From positions 1 through 44,837 of the forward strand of contig DVNC01000015.1 in assembly GCA_018714685.1 (NCBI GenBank): a stretch of DNA of 44,837 nucleotides, in the 5' to 3' direction. How positions within the stretch are numbered: position 1 is the stretch's first letter; the number at the start of each line of letters is the position of its first letter. Positions 8,813 to 15,201 of this stretch are shown here, piece by piece. The DNA is from Scatocola faecipullorum. Lineage in GTDB: Bacteria; Pseudomonadota; Alphaproteobacteria; RF32; CAG-239. The notes below the pieces were generated by a model. That model had not been told where the DNA came from, ran no database searches, and saw nothing but the letters and a program-made list of their open reading frames with translations. Both the position numbers and the translations under genes were made by a program.

Positions 8813-9388
8813 ATGAGTTATGTAATGATTTTTATTGCCGCAATCTTTGTAAATAACATTGTTTTGTCGCAGTTCTTGGGAATCTGTCCTTTCCTCGGCG
8901 TCTCTAAAAAGATTTCCACGGCTTTGGGCATGGGGTTTGCCGTTATGTTCGTTATGACAATTTCGGCCATTGCCACCCACCTGATCTATTATCAGCTGCT
9001 GGTACCGAACCGCCTGACATTTATGATAACCGTCGTCTTCATACTGGTTATCGCCGCTCTGGTGCAGATGGTGGAAATTATTTTGCATAAGACATCTCCG
9101 CTGCTATATCAGGCTCTGGGTATTTTTCTGCCGTTAATTACCACCAATTGCGCCGTTCTGGGCGTGGCAATCCTGGCCATCCAGAAAGATTTCGGCCTGC
9201 TTTCCGCCGTTTGCTACAGCCTGGCCAATGCCATGGGCTTCACGCTGGCAATAGTCTTATTTGCCGGCATCAGGGAAAGGCTGAGCGCCGCGCCGATACC
9301 CAAAGCGCTTCAGGGCGTGCCGATTGCCCTGATAACCGCGGCCCTGTTGTCGATGGCATTTATGGGCTTCTCCGGTATCAGCCGTTAA
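8813..9388 (+). CDS. rnfA: RnfA, membrane subunit of the Rnf complex
   Basis: Six-span membrane protein of 191 aa, homologous to NqrE and paralogous to RnfE. The iron-ligand cysteines are C25 (FLGICPFLGVS) and C113 (TNCAVLG). The gene closes the operon, so the order is B-C-D-G-E-A rather than the enterobacterial A-B-C-D-G-E. A strong terminator follows 4 bp after the stop codon. Confidence 0.96.
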   Translation: MSYVMIFIAAIFVNNIVLSQFLGICPFLGVSKKISTALGMGFAVMFVMTISAIATHLIYYQLLVPNRLTFMITVVFILVIAALVQMVEIILHKTSPLLYQALGIFLPLITTNCAVLGVAILAIQKDFGLLSAVCYSLANAMGFTLAIVLFAGIRERLSAAPIPKALQGVPIALITAALLSMAFMGFSGISR

Positions 9389-9392
9389 AACA

Positions 9393-9421
9393 AAGCCCCG
9401 GATTTTCCGGGGCTTCTTCTT
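9393..9421 (+). terminator. Rho-independent terminator of the rnf operon
   Basis: A 10-bp perfect stem, AAGCCCCGGA / TCCGGGGCTT (9393-9402 and 9406-9415), with a TTT loop is followed by CTTCTTT. It probably also serves the convergent HD-domain gene, since the opposite strand has TTTGTTTT after the stem. Confidence 0.88.
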
Positions 9422-9952
9422 TCACGCTTGTTTTTTCAGTTCTCTCAACAGGCTCAGCACCTGCGGATGAGTAATTTTTTCTTCGGCATAATTGTAAAAT
9501 TCTTCAAACAATCTGCCGCCGTAAGTCTGCGTCTCATCATAATAACGCGCCTGAATAACGGCATCAAGCTTGTCCATATTGCGGACAAACACGGCTTCCG
9601 GCGTTTTCTGTTCCTCAAATTCGGCAAACAGTTCCGCCAGTTCGGGATAGTCCAGTTCTTTAACCAGCCGCCGCATTGCATCGGTTTCCAATTCATGTTT
9701 TTTCTCTGGAGCGATCCCGCTGCCGGGGGTAAAATCGCCGACATAGATCTCCGCTAAATCATGGATATTGGCCATTTTCAGACATTTGCACAAATCCAGC
9801 TCCGCCGGAGCATACAACTGCACCAAAAGGCTCAAACTCCAAGAGTGGGCGGCATCGCTTTCCGGATTTTCAATTTTGTGATAAACCCAGCCGCTGCGCT
9901 GCAAATTTTTCATTTGCCCGCTGATTTTCATAAACTTTTTAATCGTAGCCAT
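9422..9952 (-). CDS. HD-domain hydrolase, HDDC2/YfbR-like 5'-deoxynucleotidase
   Basis: Protein of 176 aa. HD-family metal ligands are visible: H36 (ESDAAHSW), H64-D65 (NIHDLAEIYVGD) and a late Asp in VRNMDKLD (D127). The stretch RSGWVYHKIENPES is characteristic of HDDC2/YfbR proteins, which remove the phosphate from deoxynucleoside 5'-monophosphates. The ORF is open to 10051, but ATG 9952 matches the family N-terminus better and avoids a 33-residue unrelated extension. Activity is inferred from the family. Confidence 0.85.
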   Translation of the reverse strand: MATIKKFMKISGQMKNLQRSGWVYHKIENPESDAAHSWSLSLLVQLYAPAELDLCKCLKMANIHDLAEIYVGDFTPGSGIAPEKKHELETDAMRRLVKELDYPELAELFAEFEEQKTPEAVFVRNMDKLDAVIQARYYDETQTYGGRLFEEFYNYAEEKITHPQVLSLLRELKKQA

Positions 9953-10019
9953 AACTGCACATATATTAAGATAAACATTTATTAAACTATATTCGGTTTC
10001 TCTCACTGCGTCAACGGCA

Positions 10020-10044
10020 AAACAAAGAGCCGGAAACCCGGCTC
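10020..10044 (-). terminator. Rho-independent terminator after the 245-aa orphan
   Basis: GAGCCGG / CCGGCTC arms (10027-10033 and 10038-10044) with a short loop. On the minus strand they are followed by TTTGTTTT. It ends the transcript of the 10056-10796 gene. Confidence 0.8.
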
Positions 10045-10055
10045 CCGTCATAAGC

Positions 10056-10796
10056 TCAGTTCAACAAACCGCCGCTGTTTGCCGTCAGGTCCAAATAGAT
10101 GTACTGCTCGGCCTGCAGAGGCTGCGGTATCGGTTTAGACCGTCTGGGAGCCTTATAATCAGCCCAGGCCTCAAAAACCTCCTGCGGCAGAATATAACAG
10201 TCCCCCAGCAAACAAACCACTTCATCGCTTGAACGGCCGCCGAACAAGTTATATCCGAGCTCAGAATAACGTTGAGCTTCTTCAAACACTTCTTTCCGGC
10301 AGTTTTCACGAACTTCGTCGATTGTCCAGAAATAATACGGCTCAATAAACAGCTGGATTCCTTTTTCAATCCGGGTTGAAAAGCCTTTGGTACCGAACGT
10401 CATCCGGTGAATGGAAATACGGTTCAACTCGTTCAGGTTATTAAGCAAAACTTTGCAAGCCTGAGAAAGGGAAGGGGTATCAACCACCACGCAGTCCTCA
10501 TTCGTGCCGGCAAACATCATATTATCGGCAAAAACAGGCTTTCCTTTTCCCGCCACATCACGGCAGTCTTTTGCTTTTTGAAAATCAGCCGTCAAAACCG
10601 ATGTTTTTTGCGGGACGGCATATTCCAGCATATCCTTGCTTCCGTCGCTGAAATAACGGAGTTCGCCGACACACAAAGCGCCGAGTTCGTCTTTTCGGTT
10701 TTTCAAATCAGCGGTAAAAGCTTCCTGCAAACTGGCATACAAACGACGCTCTTTGAGATCGCTGTATAGTCTCTGAGAAAAAATAATTTCAGCCAT
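10056..10796 (-). CDS. Uncharacterised protein, paralogue of the 11366-12019 product
   Basis: Soluble protein of 246 aa, with no signal peptide or membrane span and no motif that I recognise. The N-terminal half aligns with the product of 11366-12019: RKDELGALCVGELRYFSDG here against RKEKMIGLIIGEYEFFDDG there, then KTSVLTADFQKAK against KEIIVSEETMKAW. The C-terminal half (VVCLLGDCYILPQEVFEAW) is distinct, although both end near a PxxxFxxW-like segment. No Shine-Dalgarno is visible: the ATG follows an A/T-only leader. It has its own terminator 12 bp after the stop. Real gene status is supported by length, sense-strand codon use and the terminator. Confidence 0.75.
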   Translation of the reverse strand: MAEIIFSQRLYSDLKERRLYASLQEAFTADLKNRKDELGALCVGELRYFSDGSKDMLEYAVPQKTSVLTADFQKAKDCRDVAGKGKPVFADNMMFAGTNEDCVVVDTPSLSQACKVLLNNLNELNRISIHRMTFGTKGFSTRIEKGIQLFIEPYYFWTIDEVRENCRKEVFEEAQRYSELGYNLFGGRSSDEVVCLLGDCYILPQEVFEAWADYKAPRRSKPIPQPLQAEQYIYLDLTANSGGLLN

Positions 10797-10880
10797 AATT
10801 CTTAATTTTTTAAAAGTTAATAATATAAATTTACCGCTATTTTAGCCAAATTTTTCCAATAAGCAAGGTTTATTTTGACA

Positions 10881-10907
10881 AAAAAAAGACCGGGAAAATC
10901 CCGGTCT
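10881..10907 (-). terminator. Rho-independent terminator after the 135-aa orphan
   Basis: A 9-bp perfect stem AGACCGGGA / TCCCGGTCT (10887-10895 and 10899-10907) with a TTT loop is followed by seven Ts on the minus strand. Confidence 0.88.
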
Positions 10908-10926
10908 GAAAAAGGAAATGCGGCTT

Positions 10927-11334
10927 TTAACCGTAAATCAATTTTTTGAGCGTTGCTTTCGGCAGAATTTCAATACTTGTAAAGACATCTGCCTCCATAA
11001 AGTTCCGTTTGTCTTCCCAATCGGCAATGCTGTTGTCGTATGAGCAGTAAACGAATTTCTTTTCGTTATCTTCTCTGGCTCTGATTTGTTCAACCGTGGA
11101 CTGTTTGTCCTCAAATTTCTGAATCAGATTTTCCTTGTTGATCACTTGCACAAAACCCCAGCCGATAAGCCTGAGTTCAACCTCTCTTTCGCCTTCGTCA
11201 AACGTTTCCCTGCGTTCAACCACATAGGAATAGCCCTGTTTGTGAGCTTGGGTTATTGCTGCAATTTTATCGTTAAATGAAATGTTCTCAACGCCGCCGA
11301 AAAGGTAGCCGAATTCAAATGTTGTCGTTGTCAT
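10927..11334 (-). CDS. Uncharacterised 135-aa protein
   Basis: Small acidic soluble protein with no recognisable family. It begins MTTTTFEFGYLFGG, contains a charged central part (ERRETFDEGEREVELRL) and ends KATLKKLIYG. No signal peptide, membrane span or cysteine cluster. The leader is AT-rich without a Shine-Dalgarno, as for its two neighbours. It sits between two genes that are paralogues of each other, with a 31-bp gap upstream and its own strong terminator downstream, so it may share a transcript with the 11366-12019 gene. Confidence 0.7.
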   Translation of the reverse strand: MTTTTFEFGYLFGGVENISFNDKIAAITQAHKQGYSYVVERRETFDEGEREVELRLIGWGFVQVINKENLIQKFEDKQSTVEQIRAREDNEKKFVYCSYDNSIADWEDKRNFMEADVFTSIEILPKATLKKLIYG

Positions 11335-11365
11335 AATAATTGTATTTTACGGATTAATTAATTTT

Positions 11366-12019
11366 TTAAATACTCACACCCCAAACGGCAAACGTCCGCA
11401 AGGGCAGAAAGCTTGTATTCTCGTCAGGAACGGCAAGTTCACCCTTGTCCGCATCAAGAATAAAACGCTCACAGCCTTCGCTGATACGTTCATCAATCCA
11501 GGACAAAGCGGCCGGTCCGCAGACATAAGGGCTGTCTTCGCCCAAATTTTTAAGCGACCGCGGCTCATAAAGGCTTCCTTCTTTTAAAATAAAGGAATCT
11601 CTAAAGCAAACACCATCCTCAAAATAATCTGCCCGGGTAATTTTCAGTCCCAGCTGCTTTTCATGATTTTTTACCAGTTCTGCAGCCGCTTCGGCCAAAT
11701 TTCCAACCGCTAAATCCTCAAGCGTCCGGAGCGAAACCAAAGAAAAATAACAGTCAGTGAACATCAGAGGGGTCTGCCCCGAAGCTTTGCGCGACAGTTT
11801 CCATGCTTTCATGGTTTCTTCTGATACAATGATTTCTTTGAAATCATGCTCCTTATACTCAATATCCCCGTCATCAAAAAACTCATATTCCCCGATAATC
11901 AAACCGATCATTTTTTCTTTACGGTCGGACAATCCGAGAAAATACTGATAAATTGAAGACTTGACAGGCACGGCATAAGCATCGGCCAGTTGCTGCTGGG
12001 TTAAAATTAATCGTTTCAT
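11366..12019 (-). CDS. Uncharacterised protein, paralogue of the 10056-10796 product
   Basis: Soluble protein of 217 aa of unknown function. Its N-terminal 100 residues align with those of the 246-aa neighbour (shared pattern IGEYEFFDDGD / VGELRYFSDGS), so the two genes are probably an old duplication separated by the 135-aa ORF. The C-terminal part contains GPAALSWIDERISEG and FLPLRTFAVWG. There is no signal peptide or transmembrane segment. The ATG follows a leader made only of A and T with no Shine-Dalgarno, and the 12-bp motif ATTTAAAGTAAA lies 10 bp upstream of it. Function unknown. Confidence 0.72.
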   Translation of the reverse strand: MKRLILTQQQLADAYAVPVKSSIYQYFLGLSDRKEKMIGLIIGEYEFFDDGDIEYKEHDFKEIIVSEETMKAWKLSRKASGQTPLMFTDCYFSLVSLRTLEDLAVGNLAEAAAELVKNHEKQLGLKITRADYFEDGVCFRDSFILKEGSLYEPRSLKNLGEDSPYVCGPAALSWIDERISEGCERFILDADKGELAVPDENTSFLPLRTFAVWGVSI

Positions 12020-12029
12020 ATTTAAATTT

Positions 12030-12041
12030 ATTTAAAGTAAA
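12030..12041. promoter_or_regulatory. AT-rich motif ATTTAAAGTAAA, copy 2
   Basis: Ten bases upstream of the start of the 217-aa orphan gene. Identical over 12 bases to the copies at 2892 and 20246. Confidence 0.3.
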
Positions 12042-12106
12042 TACACCATAATTTGGAAATTACTCCCATTATGCACATTTTTAGACAAAAATCAATATAA
12101 TTTTTC

Positions 12107-12748
12107 TTATTTGGACAATAAATCCTGAATATGGCGGATAACATCCTCAAACATTTCATAGGTCAACACACCGGTATTAATATTGTAACGCGACGTATGA
12201 TAAGAGTTAAGCATCCACAGATTATGCTTCTCCAAACGGTGCAGTGCATTATGGGCAAACTTAAACCCGGCCTTGCGATAACCCAGAACCCCCAAAACCG
12301 CATTATGCGCCACACTTCCCAACGTCAGGATAATCTTTAAGTTCGGCATATTCTCAATTTCCTGAATAAGATAACTGCCGCAGGCTTTCACCTCATCGCC
12401 GGTAACTTTGTTTTGCGGCGGCACACAACGGACGGAATTGGTAATCCGCACGTTTATCAGTTCAAAACCGTCATCTTTGCGTTTTTGATAATCTCCCTTG
12501 GCAAAGCCGTATTTTTTCAGAATAGGGTAGAGCACATCTCCCGCATAGTCATTGGTAAACGGACGATTGGTCTGATTCGCCCCGTTTAGTCCCGGAGCCA
12601 GCCCTACCACCAGAATCTCTGCATCCAGAGAACCGAACGGCTCAACCGGACCGTTGTAATAAGTCGGAAACTTGACAATGTTTCCCTCGCGAAAAGCTAT
12701 CAGACGCGGGCATTTACGACAGTTTTTATCGGGACAGACGAATGACAT
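12107..12748 (-). CDS. Family 5 (UDGb-type) uracil-DNA glycosylase
   Basis: DNA repair enzyme of 213 aa that removes uracil and related deaminated bases. Motif A is GLAPGLNGANQTNRPFTND (family consensus GLAPA-x2-G-x-NxTGRxFTGD), and the C-terminal motif is SYHTSRYNINTG (consensus HPSxxNT-x-TG). Iron-sulfur ligand cysteines are visible at the N-terminus (C5, C10, C13) and in the RCVPPQNK and KACGSYL segments. The catalytic region has Asn instead of Gly in TNR and Asn in FTND, and Tyr-His-Thr in place of the usual HPS, so the active site differs somewhat from studied UDGb enzymes. It stands alone, with a weak AAAGG 11 bases before the ATG. Confidence 0.9.
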   Translation of the reverse strand: MSFVCPDKNCRKCPRLIAFREGNIVKFPTYYNGPVEPFGSLDAEILVVGLAPGLNGANQTNRPFTNDYAGDVLYPILKKYGFAKGDYQKRKDDGFELINVRITNSVRCVPPQNKVTGDEVKACGSYLIQEIENMPNLKIILTLGSVAHNAVLGVLGYRKAGFKFAHNALHRLEKHNLWMLNSYHTSRYNINTGVLTYEMFEDVIRHIQDLLSK

Positions 12749-12932
12749 TTTGCTTAAAACCTTTCTGTTATTTCAACTTTTTATCACACTAGCACCGTTT
12801 TTTTTAACTGCCACCCTTTAAAACCAATTATCCAAAGTTATATCAATAGTCGAAATTGCAGTCTTTACCACAATTTCATAAGAAAATTAAGTAATTACAT
12901 TGCAAAACCTATTTATAAATGGAGTTTTAAAC

Positions 12933-13520
12933 ATGAAGAAAACATTATTGTTAGCTGGTGTTGCCTGCATCTTTTCTTATAATGCCAACGCTATGAATAT
13001 TTCATCAGACTTAAAACCTTACATCGGTTTGGATTATGTTTATTCAAAAGCTGACTTCAAAGGAGAAGCGAGCCGCCTGGAAAAGAGCAATCTCCTCAAA
13101 GACAACTACAATTCGGGCGTTATCAATGCCGGTATTAAACTCGGCGATTACACCAGCCTGGAAGCCTTCTACCAGCAGTCGGCAACCCGTAAGGGCGACC
13201 GTTACTATGTTGACGGCCTGGCTCACAAAGCCAAAACCAAATTCAACGCTTACGGTTTAGACCTCTATGGCTATATGCCGGTTGGCTGCAGTGGTTTCAA
13301 CCTCTTGGGAACAATCGGTTTGGCCAACTATGACCTCGAAGTCAAAGGCGCCGGAGACAAAGACACCTGGACCCGCGTCGGTTATCGCGCCGGTATCGGT
13401 GCTCAGTATGACTTTAATGAAAACTGGGCTGCCCGTGTCGTCGGCCGTTACAGCTACATCGGCACCAAAGCCGTTGACAATCTGAAAGAAGTAACCGCCG
13501 GTATTCGTTACACTTTCTAA
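12933..13520 (+). CDS. Outer-membrane beta-barrel protein
   Basis: Protein of 195 aa with a signal peptide ending in NANA (about residue 20). A small outer-membrane barrel of the OmpA-like/OMP_b-brl type follows: alternating hydrophobic strands such as PYIGLDYVYSKADF, GVINAGIKLGDYTSLEAFY, AYGLDLYGYMPV and the C-terminal EVTAGIRYTF ending in Phe, the usual signal for barrel insertion. A TTG at 12900 extends the frame, but ATG 12933 gives a proper signal peptide and is preceded by TGGAG. It is a single-gene unit with a strong terminator. Codon use is biased to GGC/GCC/AAA, as in well-expressed genes. Ligand or function unknown. Confidence 0.9.
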   Translation: MKKTLLLAGVACIFSYNANAMNISSDLKPYIGLDYVYSKADFKGEASRLEKSNLLKDNYNSGVINAGIKLGDYTSLEAFYQQSATRKGDRYYVDGLAHKAKTKFNAYGLDLYGYMPVGCSGFNLLGTIGLANYDLEVKGAGDKDTWTRVGYRAGIGAQYDFNENWAARVVGRYSYIGTKAVDNLKEVTAGIRYTF

Positions 13521-13541
13521 ACCTTTCTGCCATTCTATGAA

Positions 13542-13568
13542 CCACCGAAACCTTTCGGTGGTTTTTTT
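13542..13568 (+). terminator. Rho-independent terminator of the OMP gene
   Basis: CCACCGAAA / TTTCGGTGG arms (13542-13550 and 13553-13561) with a 2-nt spacer are followed by seven Ts. Confidence 0.92.
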
Positions 13569-13671
13569 ATACACCACGCCGGCAGCTGTGCAAAGCTGCG
13601 CAAACAGCCTTGCTTTTAGCGTCCAAAAGCCTAAATTAAAGCTTATTTATGAAACACCACGGAGAACGTAA

Positions 13672-14016
13672 ATGAGCAAAAAACAGACTTATCTTTATAT
13701 TTTAGCTGCCGGCATCATTCTGATTTTGGCCGGTTTTTTCATGCACATCTCGCTGATAACCTCTGCTTACCACACCATCGGCAAAATGGTCGCCAATCCT
13801 TTGGTTTTCGGACCGGCAGCCGTCTGCGCCTTTATCTTTATGGGAAACGGGCGCTATTGGCTGATTAATCTTGCCTGCGCACTGATTGCATCTTTGATTA
13901 TCCAATATTTTGTGATTGGCCATGGGGCAGGGATCTACACAATTCTCTATCGGGCAGCGGCTTTCCTGATAGTTGTTTATTTTCTCAACCTGCTGAAAAT
14001 AATTCTGGCCAAATAA
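13672..14016 (+). CDS. Small membrane protein, four predicted spans
   Basis: Protein of 114 aa, nearly all hydrophobic, with four likely membrane segments (about residues 8-28, 40-60, 62-85 and 90-110). No family recognised. CACGGAGAACGTAA before the ATG gives a good ribosome-binding site. Downstream it shares a bidirectional terminator with the convergent lipoprotein gene. No motif points to a transport or enzyme function. Confidence 0.75.
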   Translation: MSKKQTYLYILAAGIILILAGFFMHISLITSAYHTIGKMVANPLVFGPAAVCAFIFMGNGRYWLINLACALIASLIIQYFVIGHGAGIYTILYRAAAFLIVVYFLNLLKIILAK

Positions 14017-14023
14017 CCAGTCA

Positions 14024-14046
14024 AAAGGCGGCTTCCAGCCGCCTTT
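14024..14046. terminator. Bidirectional terminator between the membrane protein and the lipoprotein
   Basis: A 10-bp perfect stem AAAGGCGGCT / AGCCGCCTTT with a TCC loop. The plus strand continues CTTTTTATTTTT, and the minus strand has TTTT directly after the stem. Confidence 0.88.
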
Positions 14047-14050
14047 CTTT

Positions 14051-14488
14051 TTATTTTTCATCAAGCGGAACCAATCGTCCCGATGCTGTAAGTTTTAATC
14101 CTTTGGCCTTTAACGCTTCTTTACCTGATTCGTCAAAAGTATAATAATAAACCAACTCCCGCTCATTAATGATTTCGGCATCAATCGCAGCCTCCGGAAT
14201 TCCCCAAACAACTGAAATAGGCCAAGTGAGCAAATTTAAAAAGCCATATAAATAATGCCCGCCATCACCGCCATTTCCGGACGCCAAATAAAAATTGCCA
14301 AACCCCGGCAGAAGATTTAATGCTCCAGCACCAGCCGGACTGGCAGGTCTTTCCCATTCTCCTGCGGGTTTATCTACACTAATTCCATAAGAATTAAGAC
14401 TGCGTATGGTATTTTGCTCATGGTGACTTAACGAAGTGCAAGCCGAAAGAGCTAAACAAAAGGCGGAAAGAACCGCAATTTTTTTCAT
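14051..14488 (-). CDS. Putative lipoprotein, 145 aa
   Basis: The N-terminus MKKIAVLSAFCLALSACTS has a clear lipobox (LSAC, Cys17), so the protein is probably lipid-anchored. The middle part is glycine-rich (ASPAGAGALNLLPGFGNFY, then LASGNGGDGGHY), followed by a hydrophobic stretch (GFLNLLTWPISVVWGIPEA) and a charged C-terminus with a Tyr cluster (LVYYYTFDESG). I do not recognise a named family, although short lipoproteins with a LPGFGNFYLA-like segment occur widely. AAAGGATG lies eight bases before the ATG. An independent-looking structured RNA with terminator sits directly upstream on the same strand, so expression may depend on read-through of that terminator. Confidence 0.85.
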   Translation of the reverse strand: MKKIAVLSAFCLALSACTSLSHHEQNTIRSLNSYGISVDKPAGEWERPASPAGAGALNLLPGFGNFYLASGNGGDGGHYLYGFLNLLTWPISVVWGIPEAAIDAEIINERELVYYYTFDESGKEALKAKGLKLTASGRLVPLDEK

Positions 14489-14511
14489 AAGAACATCCTT
14501 TCGTTACAGTT

Positions 14512-14714
14512 AAACAAAACCCACCTGAAAAGGTGGGCGGATGTTCAGAAACCGTATAAAATAAACAAACAACGGCTCGGCTTATTTGGCCAAAACCTTA
14601 TTCGCCGACATCCGTCCGAGACAGAAATCGGCATATAGTTTTAAGTCGCTATGCTATGGCGACTGTTTATTTTAAAAAGGGTTTCTGACGCCCTAAATGT
14701 ACAATCTGTACATT
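14512..14714 (-). ncRNA. Structured RNA of about 200 nt with promoter and intrinsic terminator; small RNA or riboswitch-like leader
   Basis: On the minus strand a closing stem is formed by 14689-14693 with 14535-14539 and by 14680-14688 with 14545-14553. Inside it is a perfect 11-bp stem (14664-14674 with 14557-14567). This encloses a GTCGC/GCGAC hairpin (14645-14663) and a 29-nt hairpin (14604-14632) with two perfect helices of 5 and 6 bp. A 7-bp palindromic hairpin (14696-14714) lies at the predicted 5' end. At the 3' end CCCACCT/AGGTGGG (14520-14526, 14531-14537) plus TTTTGTTT forms a terminator that shares three bases with the closing stem. I do not match it to tmRNA, RNase P RNA or SRP RNA. 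Size and rod-like closing stem would allow a divergent 6S RNA. Its position before the lipoprotein gene also allows a leader. Confidence 0.6.
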
Positions 14715-14721
14715 CAAAGTC

Positions 14722-14750
14722 AGATTAACGGTTAAAAGAAAAAATGTAAA
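14722..14750 (-). promoter_or_regulatory. Candidate promoter of the structured RNA
   Basis: Reading the minus strand, TTTACA (14750-14745) is followed by a 17-bp spacer and TAATCT (14727-14722). This predicts a transcript start near 14714, exactly where the folded region begins. Confidence 0.45.
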
Positions 14751-15094
14751 GTTTTTTATTCTAGAAACAAAAGAGAAGGGAAATCGCACAAACGCATCGG
14801 CTCTGAAAACGAGACGAAACTGTAATGATATAAATTTCACCATTCAGCTCGTTCACAGCGTCCATTTATTTATTATCTTTTTGATTTTATTTAGTTTTTA
14901 TAAAAAAATATTAGATTATTTATTTCAAACGGCTGATAACACACAAAAAATATGATAATCACGACAAAATTAAACTGCAAACAAAAGACAATACACCAAA
15001 AACATCACCAAGCCCGCAAACAACAAAACGCTCTGGCGGAGCTCTTGCCGAGAAACCCGATAAACGAGAGAGGGCTCAATCACATAATAAATAT
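14751..15094. other. AT-rich intergenic stretch with no supported gene
   Basis: About 340 bp between the RNA promoter and an inverted repeat. Short ORFs here have low-complexity Lys/Asn/His-rich translations and no ribosome-binding site. A segment near 14806-14825 (TGAAAACGAGACGAAAC) resembles one at 29817-29835 (TGAAAACGAAGCGAAAC), which suggests remnants of a dispersed intergenic repeat. Confidence 0.4.
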
Positions 15095-15201
15095 TTGTCG
15101 CATAATATATCTTATGTATAAATTATTCTATTGTTGTAAGCGATTGTATTTATTGTGTTTATTATTAAATCAAACACTCTTAATAACATTTTATGCGACA
15201 A
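15095..15201. repeat. 107-bp AT-rich element bounded by an 11-bp inverted repeat
   Basis: TTGTCGCATAA (15095-15105) and its exact complement TTATGCGACAA (15191-15201) enclose 85 bp of AT-rich sequence. The right arm ends at the base before the yejF stop codon. It could be a miniature inverted-repeat element or a long stem at the end of the yejF transcript. No flanking direct repeat is evident. Confidence 0.5.

Noticed and set aside
10056..12019. Toxin-antitoxin or phage-defence island in the orphan block
   Set aside because: No HTH, nuclease, ATPase or TIR-type motif, no size pattern of a toxin-antitoxin pair, and no integrase or att site nearby.
14512..14714. Assignment of the 14.5-kb RNA as tmRNA, RNase P RNA, SRP RNA or a cobalamin riboswitch
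   Set aside because: No tRNA-like ends or tag ORF, no RNase P core consensus, no SRP GGAA-loop consensus and no B12 box could be found.
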